Of a DNA stretch of 64,000 nucleotides, positions 53,904 through 63,602 are shown piece by piece. The notes under the pieces are model-generated. The model was not told the DNA's origin and did no database searches. It saw nothing but the letters and a program-made list of their open reading frames with translations. Within the stretch, counting starts at the first letter, position 1, and the number at the start of each line of letters is the position of its first letter. The stretch is from the NCBI RefSeq assembly GCF_004319545.1, contig NZ_CP036313.1, forward strand, positions 631,501 to 695,500. The letters run 5' to 3'. Position numbers and translations under genes: made by a program. The DNA is from Desulfobacter hydrogenophilus. GTDB lineage: Bacteria > Desulfobacterota > Desulfobacteria > Desulfobacterales > Desulfobacteraceae.

Positions 53904-54606
53904 GACGACCATACTTGTGGCAGAGGACGACATCCACATCCGGATCGGTTTAATAGACACCCTGGAAAGCGAGGGTTATCAGGTCATTGGGGCGGACGAC
54001 GGCAATGAAGCCCTGGACGCCTTTGACCGGGAAACCCCGGATCTTGTGCTTTTGGATGTAATGATGCCGGGTAAAAGCGGTTATGATGTGTGCCGGGCCA
54101 TCCGGACAAAGGATGCCCTGGTGCCGGTGATTATGCTCACGGCCAAAGGCGAAGAGATCGACAAGGTGGTGGGCCTGAAACTGGGGGCGGACGACTACAT
54201 CACCAAACCATTTGGGATTCATGAACTTCTGGCAAGAATTGATGCGGTGCTGCGCCGGGCCAAAAAATTCAAAAACCCCGCAGCAGAAGATAAAACCAAA
54301 GCCTCTTTTGCCTTTGCCGAATTCACGGTTGACCCCAAACGATTTAAGATTACAGGCCCCAACAAAAGTTTTGATTTATCAAAAAGGGAAATTGAACTGC
54401 TCAAACTTTTTGCCGCATATCCCGATGAAGTGCTGGATCGGGACACTATTTTAAGCCGTATCTGGGGCGTGGATTATGGGGGAACGACCCGGACCATTGA
54501 TCAGCATATTGCAATTTTAAGAAAAAAAATTGAAAAAAATCCTGCAAGGCCCATAATCATTACAACCGTTCACGGTGCTGGATACAGGTTTGAATCCAAT
54601 GAATAG
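53896..54606 (+). CDS. OmpR-family response regulator
   Basis: A 236-residue regulator. The receiver domain has Asp54 in LVLLDVMMPGKSGYD and Lys in ITKPFGIHELL. A winged helix follows (about 135-232) with DLSKREIELLKLFAA and TRTIDQHIAILRKKI, ending HGAGYRF. It overlaps the kinase gene by 8 bp and is its obvious partner. Target promoters are unknown; autoregulation of the VWA operon is plausible. Confidence 0.9.
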   Translation: MNKTTILVAEDDIHIRIGLIDTLESEGYQVIGADDGNEALDAFDRETPDLVLLDVMMPGKSGYDVCRAIRTKDALVPVIMLTAKGEEIDKVVGLKLGADDYITKPFGIHELLARIDAVLRRAKKFKNPAAEDKTKASFAFAEFTVDPKRFKITGPNKSFDLSKREIELLKLFAAYPDEVLDRDTILSRIWGVDYGGTTRTIDQHIAILRKKIEKNPARPIIITTVHGAGYRFESNE

Positions 54607-54957
54607 CTACACGGTCTCTTTTTCCAGAATGTGCAGCCCAACGACTTTGTGCCCGGGATGCCGTCCTTGTTCAGGGTCTGAGATATGGCGAATTTCCACC
54701 CTGTACGTCTCCAAAGAAAGGTTGTTTCCCCCCCGGCGTAGGGTAATTGAAAATATTTGACCCTCGCGGATATAATCCAATACCTTAGAATCCTGTTTTG
54801 TAAGAATACCTAAGCCTGTGTAACTCCAGTCCCTTAAGGGAAACTGGTAGACAAGCACGGAATCCGGAAACGTAAATTCGACACTGGCACCGTCGGCAGC
54901 GGCTGTTCTCATCTGTGTACGAAGGTCTTCATTTTCTGAATAATTTGCTTTTTCCAT
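54607..54957 (-). CDS. PilZ-domain protein
   Basis: A 116-residue single-domain protein. An N-terminal RTQMR pentapeptide (RxxxR) and DWSYTGLGI (D/NxSxxG) are the two c-di-GMP-binding elements of PilZ domains. The spacing between them is compatible with the fold. It lies immediately convergent to the response regulator, end to end with no gap. Together with the GGDEF protein at 58556 it points to c-di-GMP signalling. Confidence 0.7.
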   Translation of the reverse strand: MEKANYSENEDLRTQMRTAAADGASVEFTFPDSVLVYQFPLRDWSYTGLGILTKQDSKVLDYIREGQIFSITLRRGGNNLSLETYRVEIRHISDPEQGRHPGHKVVGLHILEKETV

Positions 54958-55142
54958 AATAGGCCTGACTGTTTATATTAAATAAAAAGGAGCCTATATA
55001 TTAAGCTATTTTACCTAATCAAATCAAGGAATTGTTACTCTGCACGGCAATTGTATGATTAACATATTTAATTTCTTATTAATTCTTGTAAAATATTGTA
55101 AAATATTCATTTTTTTTATAGATTTTTGCTTATATATCCAAT

Positions 55143-55187
55143 TTTCCTATGGAAATATTGACATAAATATATTTCAATCTATATACT
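55143..55187 (+). promoter_or_regulatory. promoter region of the hys operon
   Basis: TTGACA (55158-55163), an 18-base spacer and TATACT (55182-55187) form a strong sigma-70-type promoter. The small palindrome tttcc-tat-ggaaa (55143-55155) directly upstream of the -35 could be an operator. Confidence 0.65.
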
Positions 55188-55279
55188 GAAAAAACAAAAA
55201 AATCCGTCAAGGAATACGTCAAATCCTGCGGAATTGATTTATGTACCAGTAGTATTTTAACAGCATCAAGGAGGTGTCC

Positions 55280-56236
55280 GTGAAAGACGAGCATATGTTA
55301 CCTGAAACGCAACAAAAAGAATCAGGAGTTACCAGGCGGTGCTTTCTGAAAACCGTTGCCGGTGCCGCAGCCGGCATTGGTGTATCCCAAGTGGTGAACC
55401 CTGCACTGGTTAAAGCCCTTGAAAAAGGACTGAAACGGCATCCGGTTGTCTGGATTCAGGGACAGGGATGCACAGGCTGCTCGGTCAGCCTGCTAAACAG
55501 TGTTGATCCCAGCATTGCAGATGTGCTTTCAAAAGTCATCAGTCTGCAATACCATCCCACAGTGATGGCCAGTGAAGGTGAAACTGCCCTGGAGAACCTG
55601 TTTGGTATTGCCAAGGAATATGAGGGAAAATTTTCTCTTGTTGTGGAGGGCGCCATTCCTACGGCAGCAGAAGGCAAGTACTGTGTTGTTGGCGAGTATG
55701 AGCATAAAGAGTTCACCATGGTTGACCTGGTCAAAAAAGTGGCTCCCATGGCCGGTTCCTGTCTTGCTGTGGGCACCTGTGCCGCGTACGGCGGTATTCC
55801 GGCAGCACAGGGCAATGTCACCGGTGCCACCGGCTGCAGAGACTTTTTTGCAGATAACGGCATTCAAACCCCGATTGTCAATATCCCGGGCTGCCCGCCC
55901 CATCCGGACTGGATTGTCCTTTCAGTCGTACATCTGCTGGAAAAAGGCATTCCTGAATTGGATGACGAAGGACGCCCCATGCTCTTCTTTGGAGAAAATA
56001 TCCATGAAAACTGCCCGAGGCTGGAGATGTATGAAGAGGACGAACTGTCCAAAACCTTGTCAGATCCCAAAGGCTGCCGTATGGACCTGGGCTGCAAGGG
56101 TCCTTCCACTTACGCGGACTGCTACAAGAGAAAATGGAACAGCGGCTTGAACTGGTGTGTGGATAACGCCGTCTGTATCGGTTGTGTTGAACCCGGTTTC
56201 CCGGATGAATCATCACCCTTTTATGAACCGGCATAA
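55280..56236 (+). CDS. hysB: periplasmic [NiFeSe] hydrogenase small subunit
   Basis: A 318-residue Fe-S subunit that passes electrons between the active site and cytochromes. A twin-arginine signal (TRRCFLKTVAGAAAGIGVS) directs folded export of the heterodimer. The proximal cluster ligands are in GQGCTGCSVSLLNS, with further Cys in GTCAAYGGIPAAQG, NIPGCPPHPDW, CPRLEMYE, LGCKGPSTYADC and VCIGCVEPGFPD. GTG at 55280 is chosen as the start because AAGGAGG ends five bases before it; GTG at 55274 would overlap the ribosome site. It is followed after 35 bp by the large subunit. The NiFeSe label rests on the selenocysteine codon in the partner gene. Confidence 0.92.
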   Translation: MKDEHMLPETQQKESGVTRRCFLKTVAGAAAGIGVSQVVNPALVKALEKGLKRHPVVWIQGQGCTGCSVSLLNSVDPSIADVLSKVISLQYHPTVMASEGETALENLFGIAKEYEGKFSLVVEGAIPTAAEGKYCVVGEYEHKEFTMVDLVKKVAPMAGSCLAVGTCAAYGGIPAAQGNVTGATGCRDFFADNGIQTPIVNIPGCPPHPDWIVLSVVHLLEKGIPELDDEGRPMLFFGENIHENCPRLEMYEEDELSKTLSDPKGCRMDLGCKGPSTYADCYKRKWNSGLNWCVDNAVCIGCVEPGFPDESSPFYEPA

Positions 56237-56271
56237 TTCACCGGAACAGATTCACACAAGGAGAAATATTT

Positions 56272-57783
56272 ATGTCAGGCATCAGACCAGCGACCGCACC
56301 AGCCGGAAGCACTAAAAAACTTAAAATCAGCATTGATCCGGTCACAAGGATCGAAGGCCACCTGAAAGCTGAGGTGGAGGTCAAAAACGGCGTTGTTGTG
56401 GACGCCCGCATGTCAGGCGGTATGTACCGCGGATTTGAACAGATTCTTGTGGGCCGCGACCCCAGGGATGCCGTACAGATCACCCAGAGAATCTGCGGGG
56501 TATGTCCCACAGCCCATGCCACAGCAGCATCCCTTGCCCTGGATGATGCATTTGGCGTAACGCTTACGGACAACGGACGCATCGCAAGAAATTTGATCCT
56601 GGGTGCCAACTTCATCCAGTCCCATATCCTGCATTTCTACCACCTGGCTGCCCTGGACTATGTAAATGGCCCGGACACGGCGCCTTTTATTCCCAGATAT
56701 AAAAACAATGATATCCGGGTACCCAAGGATATCAATGACGCAGGCGTTGCCCAATACCTTGAAGCCCTTGAAATACGCAAAATCTGCCATGAAATGGTGG
56801 CGCTTCTGGGCGGCAAAATGCCCCATGTCCAGGGAATTGTCGTAGGCGGAACAACTCAAATTCCCACCAGGGAAGCCCTGAATGCCTATGCGGAACGGTT
56901 CAAAAAAGTCAAAAAATTTATCCTGGAAAAATATATTCCGCTGATCTACACCCTGGCAGAGCCCTACGGCGATCTACTCAAAACCGGTGTGGGCCATAAA
57001 AATCTGGTCTCCTGGGGCGTATTCCCCATAGACAGCAAAGGCAACACCTTGTTGAAACCCGGCGTTTACACAGACGGGAACGACTATAAAGTGGACCCGA
57101 CCCAGATCAAAGAATATGTTAAATACTCCTGGTTTAAAGACGACACCACAGGCCTGAATCCCACCAAGGGCCAGACCCGGCCGGAACCGGGAAAAGCCGG
57201 TGCCTACTCCTTTATCAAGGCCCCCAGATACAACGACAAACCCCATGAAGGGGGCCCTTTGGCCAGAATGTGGACCACCAACCCGGAACTGTCCAAAACC
57301 GGTCAAAACGCCCTGGGCGTTAAAAAACTTCGTGATATCGGTGATGCCTGCTTCTCAATTTTGGGTCGCCATGTGGCAAGGGCTGAAGAGACCGCACTGG
57401 TTGCCGAGGCGGTTGAACAATGGCTTGCCCAAGCGACCCCGGGCAAAGAAACCTTTGTTCCGGCGGATATCCCCGAAAACGCTGAAGGTCTCGGCATGAC
57501 AGAAGCCCCCAGGGGCGCGCTGCTCCACTATGTGGACATCAAAAACTCCGTGATATCCAATTACCAGATCACCTCTGCCACCATCTGGAACGCCAACCCC
57601 ATGGATGACATGGGCCAAAGAGGCCCCATTGAAGAGGCCTTGATCGGCGTACCCGTACCGGATGTGGATAATCCGGTGAATGTCGGGCGACTGATACGCG
57701 CCTACGACCCCTGACTGGGCTGCGCCGTCCACGTGCTGGACGCAGATACCGGCAAGGAAATCAAAGTGGAAGTTCTCCTGTAA
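56272..57783 (+). CDS. hysA: [NiFeSe] hydrogenase large subunit, selenocysteine-containing
   Basis: The catalytic subunit, 503 residues when the in-frame TGA at 57712-57714 is read as selenocysteine. The N-terminal nickel ligands are in RICGVCPTAHA (Cys75, Cys78). The C-terminal motif would read D-P-U-L-G-C-A-V-H, with Sec481 in place of the first Cys of DPCxxC and Cys484 kept. The frame then continues 22 codons beyond the TGA to TAA at 57781. The last residues after His487 (VLDADTGKEIKVEVLL) form the peptide removed by the maturation protease. Stopping at the TGA would leave a protein without its active site. A predicted hairpin follows the TGA. Confidence 0.93.
57712..57744 (+). promoter_or_regulatory. 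selenocysteine UGA and candidate bacterial SECIS
   Basis: The TGA is followed by a hairpin with the stem cgtcc (57726-57730) / ggacg (57738-57742), loop acgtgct containing GT, and extra pairing from tgc/gca outside. Bacterial SECIS elements lie inside the coding region at this distance and are read by SelB. Confidence 0.7.
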
Positions 57784-57877
57784 TGGGAAACGCCCCTTTC
57801 TGATCAAACGACAAAAGCAATAGGGATGCGGATTACAGCCTCCCTATTATTTTATATTTATAATCGGAAATCCAACA

Positions 57878-58360
57878 ATGAAAAAATTACTGGTGCTGGG
57901 TGTGGGAAATATCTTAATGCAGGACGAAGGCATCGGCGTCCACGCCATCAATGAATTCTGGAAGGAAAAAGAGGACTGGAAAAACGCAGATGTGGATTTC
58001 ATCGACGGCGGCACCTTTACCCAGGACATCTTTTACCTGTTTGAAGCGTATGAGAATATTCTGGTACTGGATATTGTCCGGGCCAACCAGGCACCCGGCA
58101 CCATTTTTTGTCTTGAAGAGGACCAGCTGAGAAAAGATAAAAAGCAGATGCTCTCTTTGCACGACATTGATCTTTTAGACTCCTTAGGCATGGCTGAAAT
58201 GCGCGGCCACAGGCCCTATCTTAGGGTAGTGGGCATTGAACCAGCCACCATTGACTGGGGAACGGAACTCACCCCGCCTTTGGCAGCCGCCCTTCCCGAT
58301 TATTTGAAAATTGTTCGAAAACACATAAATGAGATCCTCGGGTCATCCGCCACGGCCTGA
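57878..58360 (+). CDS. hysD: hydrogenase maturation endopeptidase
   Basis: A 160-residue protease of the HyaD/HybD family. VLGVGNILMQDEGIGVHAI contains the nickel-sensing Glu/Asp, and FIDGGTFTQDIFYLF and LSLHDIDLLD supply further ligands. It cleaves the C-terminal peptide of the large subunit after nickel insertion. It lies 94 bp after the end of hysA and is surely part of the same operon. Confidence 0.9.
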   Translation: MKKLLVLGVGNILMQDEGIGVHAINEFWKEKEDWKNADVDFIDGGTFTQDIFYLFEAYENILVLDIVRANQAPGTIFCLEEDQLRKDKKQMLSLHDIDLLDSLGMAEMRGHRPYLRVVGIEPATIDWGTELTPPLAAALPDYLKIVRKHINEILGSSATA

Positions 58361-58555
58361 TATCGAAGCCCTTGTAAGCAATCAATCATTGATGGCGTCG
58401 TAAAAAGTCTCTGCCTATCGCGTTACGATGCCTGACCGTCAATCAAGATGAAATAATAAAGTTGATCTGTACAGTTACCATGGAAAATGATAGTAAAGAG
58501 GAAAAATCGGCAGTAAGCCGAATCCAAATTTCTTGATTTTCTAGGGTATTTTATA

Positions 58556-60544
58556 ATGGACAAGATACTGAGTCTCCCCAGTGATTCTGATATTGAAAAG
58601 GTCCTGAAAAAAGAGGGCAAGGAACTGCCGGGGTTTGCCCAAGTCATGGCTAAAATGCTCACCGTATGCAATGACCCGAAGGCCTCCATTGAGGATGTCG
58701 CCAAACTGGTTGCAACAGACCCGGGTATTACCGCAAAGGTGCTGGGCATCGTAAACTCTTCTTTTTTCAGTCTAAGATCCAGGGTCTCGGCCATTTCAGA
58801 AGCTGTGCTGTTCCTGGGAATTGATGAGATTAAAAAAATTTGCCTTGGTGTAACTTTTTTTGAAAAAATGGTTAAATCCGGCCAAAAAAAACAATTTGAC
58901 CGGACGTTTTTCTGGCGTCACTGTCTGTGTGTGGCAAGTCTCAGTCAGGCCATCGCAAAGGAGATAGGGTATCCCAGCCCTGAGGATGCTTATACCGCAG
59001 GCCTGCTCCATGATTTTGGGAAAATTGTTTTGGACCGGTCCGGCCGGGTGAATTATGCTGATTTTTGCAAAAATGCCATCAACTGCACCGGCCCTTTGGT
59101 TGAAGCAGAAAGGGATATCCTAGGGATCGGGCACGATGACCTGGGGGCTTATTACGGAAATCGTTGGGGATTTTCCCAAAAGCTTTGCCTAACCATACAA
59201 TACCATCACCGCCGTTTTAGCCATCTGGATCTTTGCAAGGAAGATATGCAGTTCATTTGTATTGTCTGCCTGGCTGATTTTCTGGCCTGGACCCAAGGCA
59301 TGGGCTCTGTGGATGTAATTTGTCCCTTAGCACTTCAGCCCGAGATCGAAAAAAGGATTCAGCTGGACCGCATAAACTTTGAAGCCGTGATCCAAAAAAT
59401 GGATGAAGAGATTGAAAATACGGCCGAGTTTTATGAATTCGAATTTCCTTCTTCAAATCAGTACCGGGCGAGCCTGCTCAAAGCAAATTTAAAATTAAGC
59501 ACCATCAACTCGGGCTCTTTCTCTTCCAAAGAAAAAGAAATCCATGAAAAAAAACGATCTGTAACGGCAAGCATCACCGCGCCCCACAGCAGCCTGGAGC
59601 CCCAAATAATATTATCCGCGACCTTAAAAGCCATTTGTCAGGATTTTGGTTTTGACCGGGTTTACATATTAAGGGCATCCCCTCCCCTGCGTCGCCTTCA
59701 AGTTGTCAAGTGCCTTAAACAGGACCGGTTTTCAGACCAATTGGCATCTCATTATATTTCCATGGATAACGTGGATAACGGTTTCCTCCAATGCCTGAGA
59801 AATAAAGCGCCGGTTGTTATAAACGGCGCCCTGCCGGGCGAAAACGAGGTGCTGGAAAGATTTTCAATCTCCCAGATGCTTGTTGTTCCTTTTTGCAGCC
59901 ATGATAAAGTAATCGGACTTCTGGGAATGGATCATGTCGAATCCGGTAAAAAAATTGAACCTGGCCTGTTTTCATCCATTGCAATCGTGGCCAATGAGCT
60001 TGGGCTTGCGTTGGAAAATGCCTCGGCCTATAAAAAGGCGAAGTCTGCATCTATGCATGACGGGATGACCGGGCTGCTGAACAGGATGGCTGTTGATGAG
60101 CTATTAAAAAAAGCCTTTTTAAAAGCGGTCAAAGAAAATATTGCCCTTTGTGTTGCGATGATCGATGTGGATCATTTTAAAAAATTTAATGACATGTTCG
60201 GGCACCAGGAAGGAGACAACGTCCTCAAACTGATCGCAAAAACCTTAAAGAAAATGTCGCGTCCCACGGATCATGTCGGCCGGTACGGTGGGGAGGAGTT
60301 TATCGTTGTCCTGAATGATACAGGCCCTGCCAAAGCTGTTGTGTATGCCGAACGAATTCGAAAGGAAATCGAACATCTGGGCCATTTGCTTTCTGATCGT
60401 TTCCAAGGACTTGGCCTGACCGTGAGTATCGGCATCAGCAAGTTTGAAAATGATATAAAAAGCCATGACACCCTGGTGTCAAAGGCGGATAAGGCCCTTT
60501 ACAAAGCAAAGGAAACTGGGCGAAACCGGGTGGTTTCAGGATGA
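58556..60544 (+). CDS. HDOD-GAF-GGDEF signalling protein (diguanylate cyclase)
   Basis: A 662-residue soluble protein. The HDOD domain covers about residues 25-230 (LPGFAQVMAKMLTVCND, ITAKVLGIVNSSFFSLRS, TAGLLHDFGKIVLDRSG). A GAF domain follows about 345-490 and a GGDEF domain about 495-662 with DGMTGLLNRMA and HVGRYGGEEFIVVLND. The intact GGEEF active site near residue 578 predicts c-di-GMP synthesis. The HDOD part resembles that of the protein at 34991. It lies 195 bp after hysD, so it is probably a separate unit. Confidence 0.88.
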   Translation: MDKILSLPSDSDIEKVLKKEGKELPGFAQVMAKMLTVCNDPKASIEDVAKLVATDPGITAKVLGIVNSSFFSLRSRVSAISEAVLFLGIDEIKKICLGVTFFEKMVKSGQKKQFDRTFFWRHCLCVASLSQAIAKEIGYPSPEDAYTAGLLHDFGKIVLDRSGRVNYADFCKNAINCTGPLVEAERDILGIGHDDLGAYYGNRWGFSQKLCLTIQYHHRRFSHLDLCKEDMQFICIVCLADFLAWTQGMGSVDVICPLALQPEIEKRIQLDRINFEAVIQKMDEEIENTAEFYEFEFPSSNQYRASLLKANLKLSTINSGSFSSKEKEIHEKKRSVTASITAPHSSLEPQIILSATLKAICQDFGFDRVYILRASPPLRRLQVVKCLKQDRFSDQLASHYISMDNVDNGFLQCLRNKAPVVINGALPGENEVLERFSISQMLVVPFCSHDKVIGLLGMDHVESGKKIEPGLFSSIAIVANELGLALENASAYKKAKSASMHDGMTGLLNRMAVDELLKKAFLKAVKENIALCVAMIDVDHFKKFNDMFGHQEGDNVLKLIAKTLKKMSRPTDHVGRYGGEEFIVVLNDTGPAKAVVYAERIRKEIEHLGHLLSDRFQGLGLTVSIGISKFENDIKSHDTLVSKADKALYKAKETGRNRVVSG

Positions 60545-60770
60545 GGCCGGAGAATTGCGGCCAGAACAGCCTGCCAGAGGGGGCCGGAATGCCTTTTTCC
60601 TCAAAAGCCTTTAAGGCCCCAGATGGGCAAAGCCCCTGGCATCACGGCCCATGCGGTAAATCTTTTATTTAAATAATTGAATATTTCGCCGTTTCGTTTA
60701 AAGTAAAATTTCGCAAAAAATCAAGAATAGCAAACTCACTATCAATTATTTCAAAAGTATGGGGGAATAA

Positions 60771-61876
60771 ATGTCTGCTATCTTTTTTAAAAATATGAAA
60801 ATCAGTTATAAATTATGGGGATTAACCGGAATTTCCCTTTTATCCCTTCTGATAGCAGCAACCATTGAAGAAAAAAAATAAAATTGTATAATCAAATCAT
60901 CCCAAGTGCTTACAATGAATTAGAAAACTATTTTAGTGAAATTATCAGTCTTGAAATAGCGTTAGAACATAAACAGCATCAAGCAAAAGAAATCTATCAG
61001 AATGAAACCCATCCTGCTTTGACATCTATCATGTCATTGCTTTCTCAAGTCAAAGACCATATTTCCAAGCATGAACACATGCTGGAAGAAAAGATGACTC
61101 ATGAGGCGTCCATAGCCATCTCGGCGATTGTTTACATTTCTTTGATCGCAATTGTGTTCGGTATTGCGATATCATTTATACTGATTCGCTTGATAACACG
61201 CCCATTAATTAAAACAGAGAATTTTACCAATAAATTGGCCAAAGGCGATTTTTCCCAAACATTGGACATCGACCAGACAGATGAAATCGGAAATATGGTA
61301 AAATCCATCAATGAAATGGCTGTCTCCTTAAAAAGCGCACTGAAAGAAATTTCTGACGGCGCGAACTCATTGGATGAGTCTGCAACTTCGCTGTCTGATA
61401 TATCAACCCAAATGACATCAAATTCAAAAGAGACTGAAGATCGTTCTCACAATGTAGCATCTGCTGCAGAAGAAATGGCAAAAACCATGAATAGTGTAGC
61501 TGCCGCTTCCGAACAGGCAACAGTGAATATACAAAACATTGCTTCGGCGATAGAAGAAATGTCTGCGACAATTAATGAAATTTCAACCAATACGTCAAAG
61601 GGAAATCAAACCACGGCCGAAGCCGTTGAAAAATCAAAATTCGTTTCTGATAAAATGAACGTCTTAAATCAAGCGGCATTAGGTATTCAAGAGGTAAATG
61701 ACAATGTGAACCAGATTTCAGGCGTTGCCGGTGAAGTAACACAGGATATCCAGCAAGTAAACCAATCGGCAGCGGAGGTGAGTTCAGGAAGCCTACAGGT
61801 ACACAATAGTGCCGTAGAGTTGTCTAATTTATCAACGCAATTGAATGAATTAACCGACGAGTTTAAATTTGATTAA
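60771..61876 (+). pseudogene. chemoreceptor pseudogene: frameshift plus loss of signalling tip
   Basis: ATG 60771 opens MSAIFFKNMKISYKLWGLTG with a first hydrophobic segment and stops at 60879 right after a run of eight A residues. One extra A would restore the frame into a short periplasmic helix, a second membrane segment (IAISAIVYISLIAIVFGIAI), HAMP and part of the signalling coiled coil. The coiled coil is further damaged: NVLNQAA passes directly into LGIQEVNDNVNQ. The approximately 116 residues that in the receptor at 5939 include the [21 protein letters not shown] tip are missing in frame. Such a protein cannot couple to CheA/CheW. The sensor domain is also unusually short. Confidence 0.8.
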
Positions 61877-61982
61877 TTTGATTCAAAAATACTTTTATAT
61901 GAAAGTCTGTGTAACCTCCACAGCGCTTTCAACGTTTGTTGGGGGCTGAACCACGGTGAAAAACCTGGTCAGCCCATGGCTG

Positions 61983-62975
61983 TTATAACGTCCGGCCTCT
62001 TGGTTCAAACCCCAGATGATTGATCATTTCAAGGTCTTCTTGAAGTTGATTGCCTTTTGTGGTCAAATAATTGCCTGTCATTATACCGTTTGCACCGGCA
62101 TGAAAGACAAAGGGATGAAGCATTTTTAAATTTGGTATTCTTCCGCCGCAAATAATGATGTCCGTCTCCGGCAGCACATATCTCATGATGGATATTATTT
62201 TCAGACATTTTAACGGTGTCAGATTATTTTTCCCTTCAAAAAAAGTTCCCGGTATGGAGCTTAAAAAATTGATTGGAACAGCATCCACCTGAAGTTCCCT
62301 TAATTCAAAAGCCAGTTCAAGGACCTGCGCCATACTTTCACCCACACCAAAAATACCGCCCGAACAAACAGATAAACCGGCATTTTTTGCTTTTTTAATC
62401 GTATTAACCCGGTCATCGTAGGTATGGGACGTGCAAACAGCATCAAAATGGCTTCGACATGTTTCAAGATTATGATGATAGCGACCTATGCCGCAGCCTT
62501 TCAAATAAGCCATATTTGCATCATCCAAAATTCCCAAAGAAACGCAATAGGACATTTTTTTTGACGGTAAGCCGCCCAGCGCATCCGCCACCTGTCGAAC
62601 CTCATTTTCAGCAAGCCCTTTGCCGGTGGTCACAATGGAATAACGATGGACATTTGTATCCATAAGTTTGTATGCCCCTTTCTGAAGTTCAACTTTGGAC
62701 ATCAAGGGATAAATTTCAATATCTGATGTATGAAATTTTGATTGCGAGCAGAATTTACAGTCTTCACTGCACATTCCTGATTTTCCGTTACAGATTGCGC
62801 ATAGGTGAATTTCGCGTTTAAAAAAAGAGTCCCGGATCAGATCCGCACCTGCCATCAACGCGAACACGTCCTTATCCTCGGTCAACGCCAAGTGACGAAG
62901 AATGCTATTTTCAGGGCGTTGACCCTCAATAATATTTTTTGCGATATCGATATATGACTCAATGGTATATTGCAT
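61983..62975 (-). CDS. bioB: biotin synthase
   Basis: A 330-residue radical SAM enzyme. The [4Fe-4S] motif is CSEDCKFCSQS (CxxxCxxC), preceded by HLCAICNGKSGM. Later conserved residues include YHHNLETCRSHF and GGIFGVGESMAQVLEL. BioB inserts sulfur into dethiobiotin. The ATG at 62975 has AAGGAAAAAG upstream; longer frames into the next gene have no support. No other bio genes are present. It lies 8 bp after the stop of the upstream small membrane protein gene, so both are in one unit. Confidence 0.88.
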   Translation of the reverse strand: MQYTIESYIDIAKNIIEGQRPENSILRHLALTEDKDVFALMAGADLIRDSFFKREIHLCAICNGKSGMCSEDCKFCSQSKFHTSDIEIYPLMSKVELQKGAYKLMDTNVHRYSIVTTGKGLAENEVRQVADALGGLPSKKMSYCVSLGILDDANMAYLKGCGIGRYHHNLETCRSHFDAVCTSHTYDDRVNTIKKAKNAGLSVCSGGIFGVGESMAQVLELAFELRELQVDAVPINFLSSIPGTFFEGKNNLTPLKCLKIISIMRYVLPETDIIICGGRIPNLKMLHPFVFHAGANGIMTGNYLTTKGNQLQEDLEMINHLGFEPRGRTL

Positions 62976-62983
62976 CTTTTTCC

Positions 62984-63466
62984 TTAAGATATTGAAAATT
63001 CTTTTTGGGGAACATAGAGTCCGGCAATGGAAAACGTTGTGGAGACAGCCATTCCGCCAACGGCAAGCATGTCCATTCCCATAAGGTTGGCACCAAGCCC
63101 CAAAATGCCACCGACGATGATGGCCGAACAACACCAATGGCGATGAATGGTTCGCTTTTTCCTCATAATCAGGGCAACAGCCACCGGCGGCACGATATCA
63201 AACATAGCGCCTTCCATCCGGGATGCCAGATGAGGGGAACAGGGGGCGACAAATGACAAGGGCACCATATCCCTTATTTCGTCCTCATCCCGGATAAAGG
63301 ATGAGGCGCTGCAATAGACTTCAAAATCCGAAGAAACCGGATACCCGTCTTCGGTATAGCCGCCCCCGGTCTGAATCACTTTCATTGGCACTGCATCTAT
63401 TCCCTGTATTCGCATTTGACGCATCAAAGACACAGTAAGCCCCAAGTTCAAAATAAAACTTTCCAT
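62984..63466 (-). CDS. small membrane-associated hypothetical protein
   Basis: A protein of up to 160 residues, encoded 8 bp before bioB. The N-terminal half is soluble (VIQTGGGYTEDGYPVSSDFEVY). The C-terminal half has conserved-looking VAPCSPHLASRMEGAMFDIVPPVAVALI and a hydrophobic SAIIVGGILGLGANLMGMDMLAVGGMAVS stretch (about residues 115-145) of one or two membrane passes. The first 10-14 codons lie inside a dispersed repeat, so an internal start at 63424 (MRQMRIQG) is equally possible. Function unknown; a link to biotin synthesis is only suggested by the operon. Confidence 0.6.
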   Translation of the reverse strand: MESFILNLGLTVSLMRQMRIQGIDAVPMKVIQTGGGYTEDGYPVSSDFEVYCSASSFIRDEDEIRDMVPLSFVAPCSPHLASRMEGAMFDIVPPVAVALIMRKKRTIHRHWCCSAIIVGGILGLGANLMGMDMLAVGGMAVSTTFSIAGLYVPQKEFSIS

Positions 63467-63602
63467 ATGGTTTGCGTTTTCATCCGTCTTCTTCGTTGTG
63501 TCAATGGGTACATATATTTAATTTGCTCCCGTTGCCACGCCTTGAATACGAACGAAAAGTCTAAACCATATTTTGGAATGTTTTATTCCGATCATGGGCC
63601 TA
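63437..63602 (-). repeat. dispersed repeat, type B, copy 2
   Basis: Inverted copy of 27829-27993 with about seven substitutions over 165 bp. It overlaps the start of the small membrane protein gene by about 30 bp and provides its first ATG. Such identity over 35 kb suggests recent spread or ongoing gene conversion. Confidence 0.75.

Noticed and set aside
55529..55903. Antisense frames opposite hysB and hysA
   Set aside because: Long antisense frames here are shadows of GC-biased codon use in the hydrogenase genes.
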